A DNA stretch of 64,000 nucleotides, from positions 12,446,985-12,510,984 of the forward strand of contig CM054140.1 in the NCBI GenBank assembly GCA_028751875.1, written 5' to 3'. This DNA is from Rapana venosa (taxonomy: Eukaryota > Mollusca > Gastropoda > Neogastropoda > Muricidae). Position 1 is the first letter of the stretch, and each line of letters begins with the position of its first letter. The position numbers and the translations under genes were made by a program. This document shows positions 48,482 through 58,357 of this stretch, one piece after another. The notes under the pieces are model-generated. The model did no database searches and had not been told where the DNA came from. It saw only the letters and a program-made list of their open reading frames with translations.

Positions 48482-48590
48482 CTAATTAATACCACAAGTT
48501 CACCGTTTCCAGAGACGAGAACCCGCTCAACTTCTTCGTCTGTTCGACCGAAACTTCTCTTTCCGAGTTCAGTATTCTAAAAAGTTGAAC
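48482..48590 (-). other. Possible EB1 5' UTR exon
   Basis: On the minus strand a GC-balanced segment ends in ATTAATTAG followed by donor GTAAGA (48481-48476), and the first coding exon has an acceptor before its ATG, so at least one upstream non-coding exon is required. The 5' boundary is a guess. Confidence 0.35.
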
Positions 48591-49499
48591 TCCTGTGAAC
48601 GACAAAATCAATGAACTTAAGATATACAATTACCATCAATCATAAGTCTTATTGCCCACAGATCTATCATTATGCTCAGTTAATTTAGTCTGATGCTGTG
48701 ATATGTTGTAAAAAGAATGCAATTCTCTTTTTATTCAAAGCAAATTTTCGGATCCTAGTTTTTTAAGAACACAGTAACGAACTTCGTTCAGGCCTAGCCT
48801 ATTGAAGGATTAGGCCTAACAGCCGCCCTCTCCCGGCTTCTTCAAATTAACAAAAAAAAATAAATGTTGATAAAATCGGTTCTTTTGAAGTTGATCACAT
48901 CTATAGCAAGACTTGAACAAAGTTGACAATTTTTATGGCATTGTCTTGCGCATTATGCAGTCCGCCCCATTAGTCCGCTCATGTATGCATAACTGCTGTG
49001 CCCATAGACAAAATAATATTTTTGGAGGGTTTAAAAAAGCGATGGATCTTTTATCGCTATAGTTGTCGCGATTATATTTTCTTTATTGCTGAAATGTAAA
49101 TGACTTGCTACTGAAACGCTGTGTTAAGGTCATTCTCGAAAAGGCCTACAGATTTTTTTTCTTGCTTTCTTTTGAATTTTTTTTTCAACAGAGTCAAACA
49201 AAAAAAACACCCCACCCCCCCCCCCCCCCCCCCCCCCCACCCCAAAACAATAAAAATAAAAAAAAAAGCAAGAAATTACAAATAAAATGATACAAATATC
49301 AGAAAATGAAATACATCTTCTATACAAAGGCTGAAGTCTATCACGAAAATCGTAGCCAGTCTATAGCAGTAGCCTTACTGACACAAAATTCTTTTAGCCT
49401 CAAAGTCGATAACTTTGGAGCTCAATACCTTTGACACACTAATGTCTGCACCATTAACTTTATTAACAGCTCAAAAAATATTCAGCTGAGAAAGAAGTG
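48591..49499. other. Upstream region of EB1, no gene seen
   Basis: This would hold the EB1 promoter if the 5' UTR exon is right; no TATA box is convincing. It contains a C tract (49215-49238) between A-rich runs. Confidence 0.4.
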
Positions 49500-49720
49500 T
49501 CAAGCATCTTTTCCCCTGTTGGCTATGGCAGGGACTATTTCAGTATAAATAATATCCCCACCTTCTGGACATTCTGTGCTATAAATGTCTCCCTTTATTT
49601 CCTTGTCTTTATTTCTATTTTTTTCCTACCTTTCTATCATCTCTCGTAGTTATTCTCTTCCTTCCCAGTCCCATTCATGCGTCTTATGTTTCCAAGCATT
49701 TAAAAAAAAAAAATTGTGTC
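49500..49720. repeat. Interspersed repeat of unknown class, copy 1
   Basis: 'CAGTATAAATAATATCCCCA' with CCTTCTGGACATTCTGTGCTA and a T/C-rich continuation matches 59645-59830 ('CAGTATAAATAGCATCCCCA'). Family ends are not defined. Confidence 0.6.
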
Positions 49721-49964
49721 CCCGAAGTCAGAATGGCAGCTACCTTAATGATGGCATAAACGGTGCGGACGCAAAAATCTCACCACTGTTGATCCGTGAA
49801 AACGCAGCTGAGTAACAAAACAACAACAAAAAAAAGCTTTTTCCTTTGGATAAGCGCTGGACTTGAAGCTTTCAGAAAAGAAGGATATTAAAGTAGGAGG
49901 AAGAGAGGAGTAAGTAGTAGTATAATTTACGATGATTATTATTATATATCATCATCACCATCAG

Positions 49965-50145
49965 TAACATTATTATTAAAAGAATTTTTATAGCGCTTTA
50001 TCTGTAAGAACAAATCAAAATCTCTTGAATTCACCTATACCTGAGACACCAAACCAGTAACAAACGACTGAGGACCTTAATTGAGGCTGCAGTAGTTTTG
50101 TATACGTTGAAGGGATTGGATGGATGATGCTGGCAGACCACCAAA
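49965..50145 (-). mobile_element. LINE B remnant with internal deletion
   Basis: The left end has ATT units and 'TATAGCGCTTTATCTG' (LINE B 3' end, minus strand). Further right, 'ACGTTGAAGGGATTGGATGG' and 'ATGATGCTGGCAGACCA' match the coding part of the LINE at about 9535-9565. Confidence 0.6.
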
Positions 50146-50249
50146 TTATCCACACCCTCGCAGGATCGCGAGAGTCCATCTGTAAGATTTAGATATTATA
50201 TTGATCATGGAAAGACACAGCTGACCGAATGACTGACCCAAATACCTAA

Positions 50250-53230
50250 CCTTAATTCTCTCTGTGCCAGGAGCACACAAGGCTTGAACATCATTCCTCC
50301 ACTGTTTCCGGTCTGCAGCTGTGCGGTCGTGCGGCGTTCCACGTCTCCAGCCTCGCTGTTCCCTCTACTGTCTACCATTCTCGCCATGTTGTTTTTGGCG
50401 ACCCCCTTTCCTTCTCCTTCAGGTCAATTCCAGGCAACAGCACGTCGCACTCCTGTCCTTTCGTAGGACATGTCCGTTCCAGTTTCCATCCTCCGCCCTT
50501 CTAATCTCCTGGCTGTTTTTTTCTGCTAAAACAATACACTTAGCTATGCTATTTAAGAATTACCAAATATTCTTGCTGGACGAACTTTAAATATACTGAT
50601 TACCTCCCTGCCTAATTATTACCTGCGCATTTCAAGACTGTCTTGTTGCAATGTGTTCTGAGCCATCGATCGTGAAGATCCTCCTCAGACATTTGGTTTG
50701 GAAAAGGTCTAGTTTCTCTTCTACCTCCTGTCGTAATGTCCAGTCTCACATCCGGAAGAAGAACAGACAAAACAAGCTCTTGAAAAGGATCTGTGTGTTC
50801 TGCCGAGGTCTCCCATTTGCCAATTTGGATAATCGTGTCACTGCGCACCGTGGCCAGTGCTACTCTCTTCTTGACGTCTGCTGGTCCTCCGCCTCCGTCT
50901 TTGTGACGTTTGCTCCATGATAATAGTTCTCCACCACTTCAACTTCCTGACTCTACCCTCAGACCGTCGAGGTGTCCGCGGTTTACTTTCATGGCTGTTG
51001 CCACTCTGTCCATTCACTGTGAGTCCAACCGTGGCTGCTTGTCTCCAGTCTTTTAGTTTGTGTTGTAAGATGATTCATGGTTTGATGAAAGGAGGCGTTG
51101 TCGTCTGCAAGTCAAGGTCTCTAACATTTCATGAATGTCCCATCTTATCCCATTTCTCTCACCTTCACTGTTCTTCTCATGCACCCCAGTCTATCACGAG
51201 AAGGAAGAGGAATCCACAGGCAGCATCCCTGTTTCACCCCCTAAACACTGGAATACCAGTCTGTTGTTTCTGGTCAACAATGGACGGAGCACTGAAAGTC
51301 CTCGTACATTGTCTTGACCAGCTGATGAGTTCTGTGGTTCCATATTGACGCATGATGATCCAGAGACTGTCTCGGTGTAATGGGGTCAAAGCCGTTTCAA
51401 TGTCAATGAAGTGTATGTACAGTTCGCCGTTCCATTCATTGACGTGTTCCAAATGTTCCTGAGTATAACTATGTGGCCGACAGTTCCCCTCACCCTTTGC
51501 GAATCCACTTGTTTCTCTTCTAAGATGCCGGCTACTCCTTCTTGTATTCTGTTGATGAGGATCTTGCTGAGCACCCTACTGCCAAGAGTAGGTAAATCCA
51601 CGCCAGTTTCTCGACACTTCCTAAGATTTCCTTCTATTGGAATCTTGCATATGAGTCCTTTCGTCCCATTGTGGTGGGTACTGTATCACTTTGTCCCAAC
51701 GGAGGCAAAATCCTTTCATTTCCTTGCCGTCAGGTCAAGTCTGGCTGTGAGCATCTCTGCTGTGATCTGGTCGCTCCTGTGCTTTTCCGTTCCTTAAGGT
51801 CTTCAGTGCTTTCTGATTTCATGATGGTTGGTTCTTCGCGGAGATGGCTAGGTCTTTCCACTTCCCTGCCCTGTCATCTTGGGTGTTCATTCGGGGCGTC
51901 CCGTGCGAACTCCTGGAAGTGTTCGCTCCATCGCCAAGGCTGGCTGCCTCTTATGCTGTAGCTGCTTCCCGTCGTAGTCTTTCACTGCTGCTACTGTCGA
52001 GTGCCCTTGGTTGTGAGCGTTTCACAAGGGCTGTCAGTCTTTCTGCTCCCATTCTCTGCTGCGTTCTGCGCTCTCTCTGCTTTTTTTTCTGACATCCATT
52101 CTCGCTTGGCCCTCCAATCGTACGTCTTCGTTTTCACCTCCGTTCCTGTGTTCCTTGTATGTTCCTTCAGCTAGTCTGTATTCTCTCCGAGTGTGGTTAC
52201 TGTTGATATCTTAGGTGAAGGCGCTTCCGCTCTTCGATCAGCTTCCAGCTGTTCTCACTGATCATGACTTCTCTTCCCCTTTCTGTAGACAAGGACCTCT
52301 TCTGCTGCTGATTTGATGTAGGCTCCTTCTGATGTTCCCACACCTCTCTACATCTTCAGTTTTTCGGTTCTGTCTCTTCGTGATTGGTCTTCAACTGCGT
52401 TGGCAGAATTTCATTCTAATATCTTTCGTCTCATCGTTCAAACAACGTCCAGAATGTCTGGTGTTGTGTTGTTTCTGCTGAGTGGAGTCCGAACTTGATC
52501 CTCTCTTCACCAGGGGGTAGTGATCGCGTGGCATCTGCTCCCCTCTGTCTCGCATCTTGTACCTGAAGAACTCACTGTCCCTGATCAATAGTGTCAATTT
52601 GGGGTTTGCAACCTCGTCCGTCCTCGCTGATGTCCATGTGTGCGTGGTGAATGTCGTTGTTGGAAAGAGTCCTGTATTACTAGTCCATGCAGCGGGCTAA
52701 ACTCGCATAGTTTCTGTCCCATTGTCGTTCTGTCTCCAAGTTCCATGAGTACCCATGTCCTTTCGTATCCAGTGTGTCATGCCCACTGTGGCGTTTAGGG
52801 TCTCCCATAGAGATAGAATTCGTTCTTGTTGCAACCGTCCACTGTTTCCTGGAGTTTGGTTGTAGAACTGTTCCTTTTCCTGGTCCTTCCCTCTCGTTGG
52901 CGGCGTAACAGCTTGTATAACTGTCATCCGTCTGTAATTGGATAAAGCTTGCTATAATGATCTCTTGTTGACTGTTCCTTTCCATGAGAGACTTCACGCG
53001 GCCCTTGGCTCATCATGATGCGACTCCTTCCCTCGTGTACTGTTCGTCCGCCACTTATATCACTGGCTGTCCCTGATCCACGAATTGTTCCAGCTCCTGT
53101 CCATCTGTCTCGCTGTTTCCGAAATGTCCCAGTTGATATTCTATCATCTCTCTCGCGATCGGGGCTTCTGCCTCCTCTGACATTGTCCTAACGTTCCAAT
53201 GTCCCAAGTATTAAGTATTTTTGGGGCTTT
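50250..53230 (-). mobile_element. Decayed, nearly full-length RTE-like LINE (endonuclease + RT)
   Basis: Read from right to left: fragments of an AP-endonuclease with 'REIIIASFIQ'-like and GDLNATVG-like sequence (52997-52690, two frames); RT with 'SRVLSKILINRIQEGVAGIL' (51601-51500), 'ELYIHFIDIETALTPLHRDS' (51430-51370, an altered F-D-F-E-K-A-F-D) and 'IVDQKQQTGI' (about 51260); then the C-terminal block with GHVLRKD-, GRQKQ- and WRNDVQALC-like sequence (50500-50270). Frames change many times and catalytic motifs are damaged, so it is inactive. The C-terminal block resembles that of the plus-strand LINE at 3895-5007. Confidence 0.82.
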
Positions 53231-53807
53231 GCAAAAGATCTTGTCAAGTGGAGCTCCCCCCGCAGGCTTTCAACCCAGCGGCTCATGATGCCAGTGCCGG
53301 CGAATGCCCCGCTCCCCCTCGGGCTGGGTTGGAAGTGATGTTCCAGAGTTTTTCTGGTAAACTTTTTATTTTTTACGAGTGAGGTCATGTTTGGCCTTCT
53401 GCCCAACCCCCAGACTTGGGCCAGTGGTTTTCTGTCAGGGTGGCCTTCCCTTAACCTGCGTTGTCACGGCAATCTCCCACCCGCCACCCGAATGCGCCTC
53501 GACCCGTCATCCCCAGCGCGAGGACTCCAATAAGCCTTGCCAGAAATGGAAGAAGCAGAGTGACCTTCAATGAAAACTATGGTCCTTGGCTGCGTGAAAT
53601 CAAAGTCCTTGGCGCTCATGTTTCCAAGACAAGCCAGATTTACCCAGAGAAAGTGAAGGTGATGAGTAAGCTTCCAAAGACTGCAAATGTACTTGAAGTG
53701 CACAGATTACGGGATGTCAACAATATTGGTCCCCTGGGTCCAAATATAATCACAACTAGGATTTACACTGAAATGTGCACCCAAGGGTAGGGAGACAACA
53801 AAATCCT

Positions 53808-53875
53808 AAGGGGGGGGGGGGGGGGGGGGGGGGGAACTTATACCTCCCTCCCCTCCAACCCCCCCCCCCCCCCAA
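53808..53875. repeat. G homopolymer followed by C homopolymer
   Basis: A 24-base G run (53811-53834) and a C run (53860-53873), separated by about 25 bp, form a potential inverted repeat of unreliable length. Confidence 0.75.
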
Positions 53876-54112
53876 AAAATAAAAAAGGTACTTGGAATTT
53901 GGATAGCCCCATGTAAAAGGTCTTGAGACCGTGAAAAACCACGAGTATGGCTCAGTGATGAGTTACCATGGTCCAAAAAGCCAAAGAGAGTTGCAGCTAT
54001 GCATCCTCCTACACTGGATGGACGGTCTTACACCAACAGGAAGGAGGAAACTACTCTGGAAACCTTGTTTTTATGGATCGTGATCACTAACATCCGCCCA
54101 CAGAGCACAATT

Positions 54113-54118
54113 TACCCC

Positions 54119-54149
<31 letters not shown>

Positions 54150-54330
54150 AAAATAAAAAAAAAAAAAAAAAGGGTGGAACTGCTCATGTGGTGACAGTCT
54201 CAACTGGGAGAGCAGCCCGAATTCAATGCAGAGAAATTTGCTGTGACTTAAAGAGATACACAATACAATACAATACAAAATGCAATGCAATGCAATACAG
54301 TACAATACAATATAATACAAGAAGAGGCAA
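54113..54330 (+). mobile_element. SINE family S3 3' part with (CAATA)n tail, inserted in the gypsy element
   Basis: After C and A homopolymers, 'GAGAGCAGCCCGAATTC', 'AGAGAAATTTGCTGTGAC' and a (CAATA)n tract match the 3' region of the SINE at 55951-56423 up to the tail, which there is (ATT)n. It sits between the RT and RNase H remnants. Confidence 0.65.
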
Positions 54331-55259
54331 TTGCACTTGTGTGGTACTGTTAAAAGTTTTCTTTGATTTTGGACTCCACAAGTTTACGATCTCAACAGAT
54401 CACAAGTCTCTTCATACTCCTGATCTGATGAAAACAAAGCGTTTTCATGAGCTGGTTCCACCCGTTCAGAGATTCAGGATGAAAGAATACACTTTTCACT
54501 CAACACTATTTACGTCAAAGAGAAAAGCCTTCTTACAGCAACCCCGTTTACTGTCTGGGATACTGTCATTGTTCCTGTTGAACAGGACTTCTTTTTGAAG
54601 TCCCAATCTGAACTGTCTGTCACAAAGCAGTCATTGAGGGATTCATTGTCTGCAAGTGACCAAAACTACAAGTGATCAAAGAGAAACAAGTCTAATATGA
54701 TGTTTGTTGTTATGTCAATACTTACTACCAGTCCCAGTGACCAGAAAAAGGCAAAGCTTAATCCTTCCCTGTAGCCTCACTGGACAGCACGAAATCATTG
54801 TGACACGCTTACATGAAAAACACAAAGGCATTGTGAAACGGAGGGCATTTGCCCAAAACTGCGTTTGGTGGCCGAAAATATGTCAGCAAATCAAACAGAT
54901 TTTAGGCCTATCTGCACACAGGGGGCCGGCCTGCTTGAGGATGGTTGTTTTTCCAGGTGCTTCAGCAGTTATTCATATATTATGAATGAAAACTAAATAC
55001 TTAATGCCCTCTGTAACTAAACTGTGGAATAGCATAATTATAGAAGACACTTCAAAGTTCACTGACTCTAAAAGCAGAGACCCTTCTGGGGCAACTCAAG
55101 ATGAACCTTCCAAAGTACTTTTCAAAGTGAACACAACACACACACATAACTGCAGACATCGATTAGGCATTAAGTAATCTGAATAAAAGATAATTCAATA
55201 AATTATCATCTTCGCCTGGATGCACACTTGCAATGTTTTTGTCCAGCAGGTGGACAAAA

Positions 55260-55338
55260 AAGTCGAACAGTCTTAGGTTCAATTCCATCCCAACACACAC
55301 ACACACACACACACTCTGTCTGTCTGTTTGTCTGTCTG

Positions 55339-55386
<48 letters not shown>
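55260..55386. repeat. Compound (CA)n-(TGTC)n-(AT)n microsatellite
   Basis: CA at 55291-55313, GTCT-type units at 55316-55341, and AT at 55342-55384. Confidence 0.9.
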
Positions 55387-55388
<2 letters not shown>

Positions 55389-55639
55389 AAGTGCGGGGAC
55401 TGGATGTAAAAAAGCACATGGGTGCTTCTTCATTATCCTCGAAATAAAAGAATTTGTCATTGTCATTTGTTGCTTTATGAACTGAAGAGGTGGCTGAGTA
55501 CCATCTATCATAGCATCCTAATTCGGGCCATTTAAGTGGAGACAATGTCCACAATTATCTCCACAAAATTAATTACTGTGAAAAAGGGTTATCATTCCAC
55601 TGCCATGGAGATCCAAGCCTCCCTAGTGAAACAAAGCAC

Positions 55640-55950
55640 ACATACGCCCACCCATGTAGTGAAACAACGGACACCTGTGCCCCACCCATGTGGTGAAACA
55701 ACACACACCTAATCCCTATCCGTGTAGTGAAACAACACACACCCAATCCCTATCCGTGTAGTGAAACAACACACACCTAATCCCTATCCGTGTAGTGAAA
55801 CAACACACACCCAATCCCTATCCGTGTAGTGAAACAACACACACCTAATCCCTATCCGTGTAGTGAAACAACACACACCTAATCCCTATCCATGTAGTGA
55901 AACAGCACACACCTAATCCCTATCCATGCAGTGAAACAACACACACCTAA
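55640..55950. repeat. 34-bp minisatellite, left half
   Basis: Units of 'CCTAATCCCTATCCGTGTAG' plus TGAAACAACACACA, about nine copies; the first are degenerate. The array continues at 56424 after a SINE insertion. Confidence 0.9.
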
Positions 55951-56091
55951 TTGGTGGATCAGTGGTCTAGAGGTAACGCGCCTGTCTAGAAAGCGAAAAG
56001 TCCGGGTCTGAAGTGTGCGGCGGTTCGTACCCCATTTGGACCGGAAATTTTTCCCCCATCCATTAGACCATGAGTGGTGGTCTGGGCGCTA

Positions 56092-56122
<31 letters not shown>

Positions 56123-56423
56123 CGTGTGTTACACGTAATTATTTAGCGCACGTAAAAAAACCCACGGCAACAAGAGAGTTGTCCCTGGCAAAATTCTTAG
56201 AAAAAAGCCACTCTGATAGGGAAACAAATGCAGCTGCAGAAAAAAAAAAAAAAAAGGGTGAAAGGGTGGCGCAGCGCTTAGTGGCGACGCGTTCTCCCGC
56301 TCTCCCCGGGGAGAGCAGCCCGAATTTCAACTTAAAGTGGTATGAAATAAAATCTGAGCGCTTTGATTTGTTGCTTTACAAGATTCAGTGCTATATAAAT
56401 TCCATACATTATTATTATTATTA
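55951..56423 (+). mobile_element. tRNA-headed SINE family S3 inserted in the minisatellite
   Basis: The head 'TGGTGGATCAGTGGTCTAGA' (A box) with 'GCGGTTCGTACCCC' (B-box-like) is tRNA-derived. A central block follows ('GTGGTCTGGGCGCTAGTC', 'GGATGAGACGATAAACCG'), then an A tract, 'GGGAGAGCAGCCCGAAT' and a 3' end 'AGTGCTATATAAATTCCATA' with (ATT)n. This tail is shared with LINE B, the likely source of its reverse transcriptase. TAAT flanks both sides; removing the SINE restores the 34-bp unit. Confidence 0.85.
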
Positions 56424-56720
56424 ATCCCTATCCATGTAGTGAAACAAGGCACACCTAATCCCTATCCATGTAGTGAAACAACACACACCTAATCCCTATC
56501 CATGTAGTGAAACAACACACACCTAATCCCTATCCATGCAGTGAAACAACACACTCATAATCCCTATCCATGTAGTGAAACAACACACACCTAATCCCTA
56601 TCCATGTAGTGAAACAACACACACACACACACCTAATCCCTATCCATGCAGTGAAACAACACACACCTAATCCCTATCCATGTTGTGAAACAAAGCACAC
56701 CTAATCCCTATCCATGTAGT
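56424..56720. repeat. 34-bp minisatellite, right half
   Basis: About nine more units, mostly with 'ATCCATGTAG' rather than the 'ATCCGTGTAG' of the left half. The following 56720-56830 carries related, looser units (CCCACCCATGTAATGAAAC). Confidence 0.88.
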
Positions 56721-56830
56721 GAAACATAGCAAACAAACGCCCACCCATGTAATGAAACAGGACACACACGCCCATCCATGTAGTGAAACAAAACACACAT
56801 GTATACGCCCACCCATAAACACACACTGCC

Positions 56831-57221
56831 ACCAGTGTGGTAAACCTGGAGCTCAAGCCCAAGAGGAGACACCCCCCCACACACACACACACCACCCCCC
56901 TTTTTGTTTTTTGTTCTTTAAAAGAAAAATAAAACATTACCAGAGCAAAAGTCCCTTACTACACAGCTATGGTATGTTAGCCATGGTTTGTTGCATTTGA
57001 GGGCTGGTTGAAAAAAAAAGTCTTTGTAACTGAATCTATTACCCTCTTGAAACAAAATTGCATATTTCGTTTGGGTTTGCATTTCTTGTTGCTGTTTCTA
57101 AGGTTTCTCTCCAGGAAATTGAGTGTGGACCTAACTTTCTAATAATCACATTAAGAGTCTTGCACTTCAAGAGTGGGATGATTGCATGATGCTCATGTTG
57201 GGTTTTGATCTACCTGTTAGT

Positions 57222-57252
<31 letters not shown>

Positions 57253-57640
57253 AATGACCTCGTATAAATGGCGGGAAAAGGTGGGTTTGTTTGGTTTTTT
57301 TTTTTTTTTTTGTGAGGGGTTGTTTGTTTGGGGTTGGGTTTTGTTTGTTTTTTGAGGGGGGGGGGGGGGTATAAAAAATAGCATTTCTTTGTACTGAATC
57401 ACGTGCCCCAGTCCATTGTCACAAAAAGGATTCCATTGATAGAAAATAAAAAAGATTCAGGGATCCTATTAAAACACACACGAGGGAAAAGTGCTGATAT
57501 TACTCGTGTGGAATCAGCAGAGTTTTACAGGTGTTTTTTTTTCCATGTTTCTTAAGGATAAAATAATTGCTTAGCATTGACTTGTTCGCATAAAAACCTG
57601 TTAAACTCACTTTAGCGTAATTTACTTCTTAAAAATCAAT
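56831..57640. other. Upstream region of the RidA gene; no gene seen
   Basis: It has CA (56880-56893), GT (57222-57252), T (57294-57311) and G (57355-57369) tracts. No obvious TATA box lies close to the start codon. Confidence 0.5.
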
Positions 57641-57743
57641 GTCGCTTCTTTTCCGATCCAAACAGACCAAACTACCCGAAGTAACAAGAGAAAGCGTCTG
57701 CTAGCCTACAAAACAAAGTTCCGTGTTTTAGTAAAAAGCAGCC

Positions 57744-57823
57744 ATGGCTTTTCGCGCAGCAGCCAATGTAGTGAGAAAAATTGTCAATGCCGCAGCAGCG
57801 CCAAAAGCTGTTGGACCATACAG
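57744..57823 (+). CDS. RIDA: RidA exon 1 (coding part)
   Basis: Start codon to donor GTTAGA; 26 codons plus two bases, ending in the Ser codon of GPYS that the next exon completes. A 5' UTR of about 100 bp precedes it. Confidence 0.95.
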
Positions 57824-58103
57824 GTTAGAGAATAAGTAGTATCGATGACTTTATATGTATGGTTGTTAAATTTGCTCACGCAGGCACATCTCTTGTGGTT
57901 GTAGGTGAAAGGTCAAGGTTAATACTAATAGGGTATGTTTTTACCGAAAACTGTGTGTGTGTGTGTGTGGTGCGCGCGCGCGCGCGTGTGTGTTAAGCCT
58001 AACTGGTTCCTAAAATATGAGCTCACAGCAGCCCTCCATATGCTCATTCATTAGTTACTCTACACACAAACACATGCACACACAGTCTCTCTCTCTTTCT
58101 CTC

Positions 58104-58140
<37 letters not shown>

Positions 58141-58319
58141 GAGCCCCCTCCCCCCTCCTCCCTGCAAACAACTGACAAACATATTTTTGTACACATCCAC
58201 ACATCACTCATGACTCCCCCCCCCCCCCCCCCCCCATCCCCCAACACACACACACTCCAAGGTACATCTATGCACACACACACATACATGCATGCACACA
58301 CACACACACACATGCATGT

Positions 58320-58357
<38 letters not shown>

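Larger units (their letters stand above)
53537..54960 (+). mobile_element. Decayed Ty3/gypsy LTR retrotransposon (pol fragments)
   Basis: Three blocks are legible in the usual pol order. The end of the reverse transcriptase has 'IYPEKVKVMSKLPKTANVLE' (53635-53700). RNase H has 'FGLHKFTISTDHKSLHTPDL' and 'RFHELVPPVQRFRMKEYTF' (54365-54500). The zinc-binding N-terminus of the integrase has 'RLHEKHKGIVKRRAF' and 'CVWWPKICQQIKQI' (54805-54905). RT and RNase H are separated by inserted sequence with G, C and A homopolymers and a SINE. No LTRs, gag or integrase core were found. It is a dead fragment. Confidence 0.75.

Noticed and set aside
51386..52092. Plus-strand open frames of 80-140 codons at 50.3-52.1 kb
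   Set aside because: They are antisense shadows of the decayed minus-strand LINE, whose RT and endonuclease words are readable on the other strand.
55951..56040. Possible genuine tRNA gene
   Set aside because: A- and B-box-like sequence is present but no cloverleaf closes, and it continues into a SINE body and tail.
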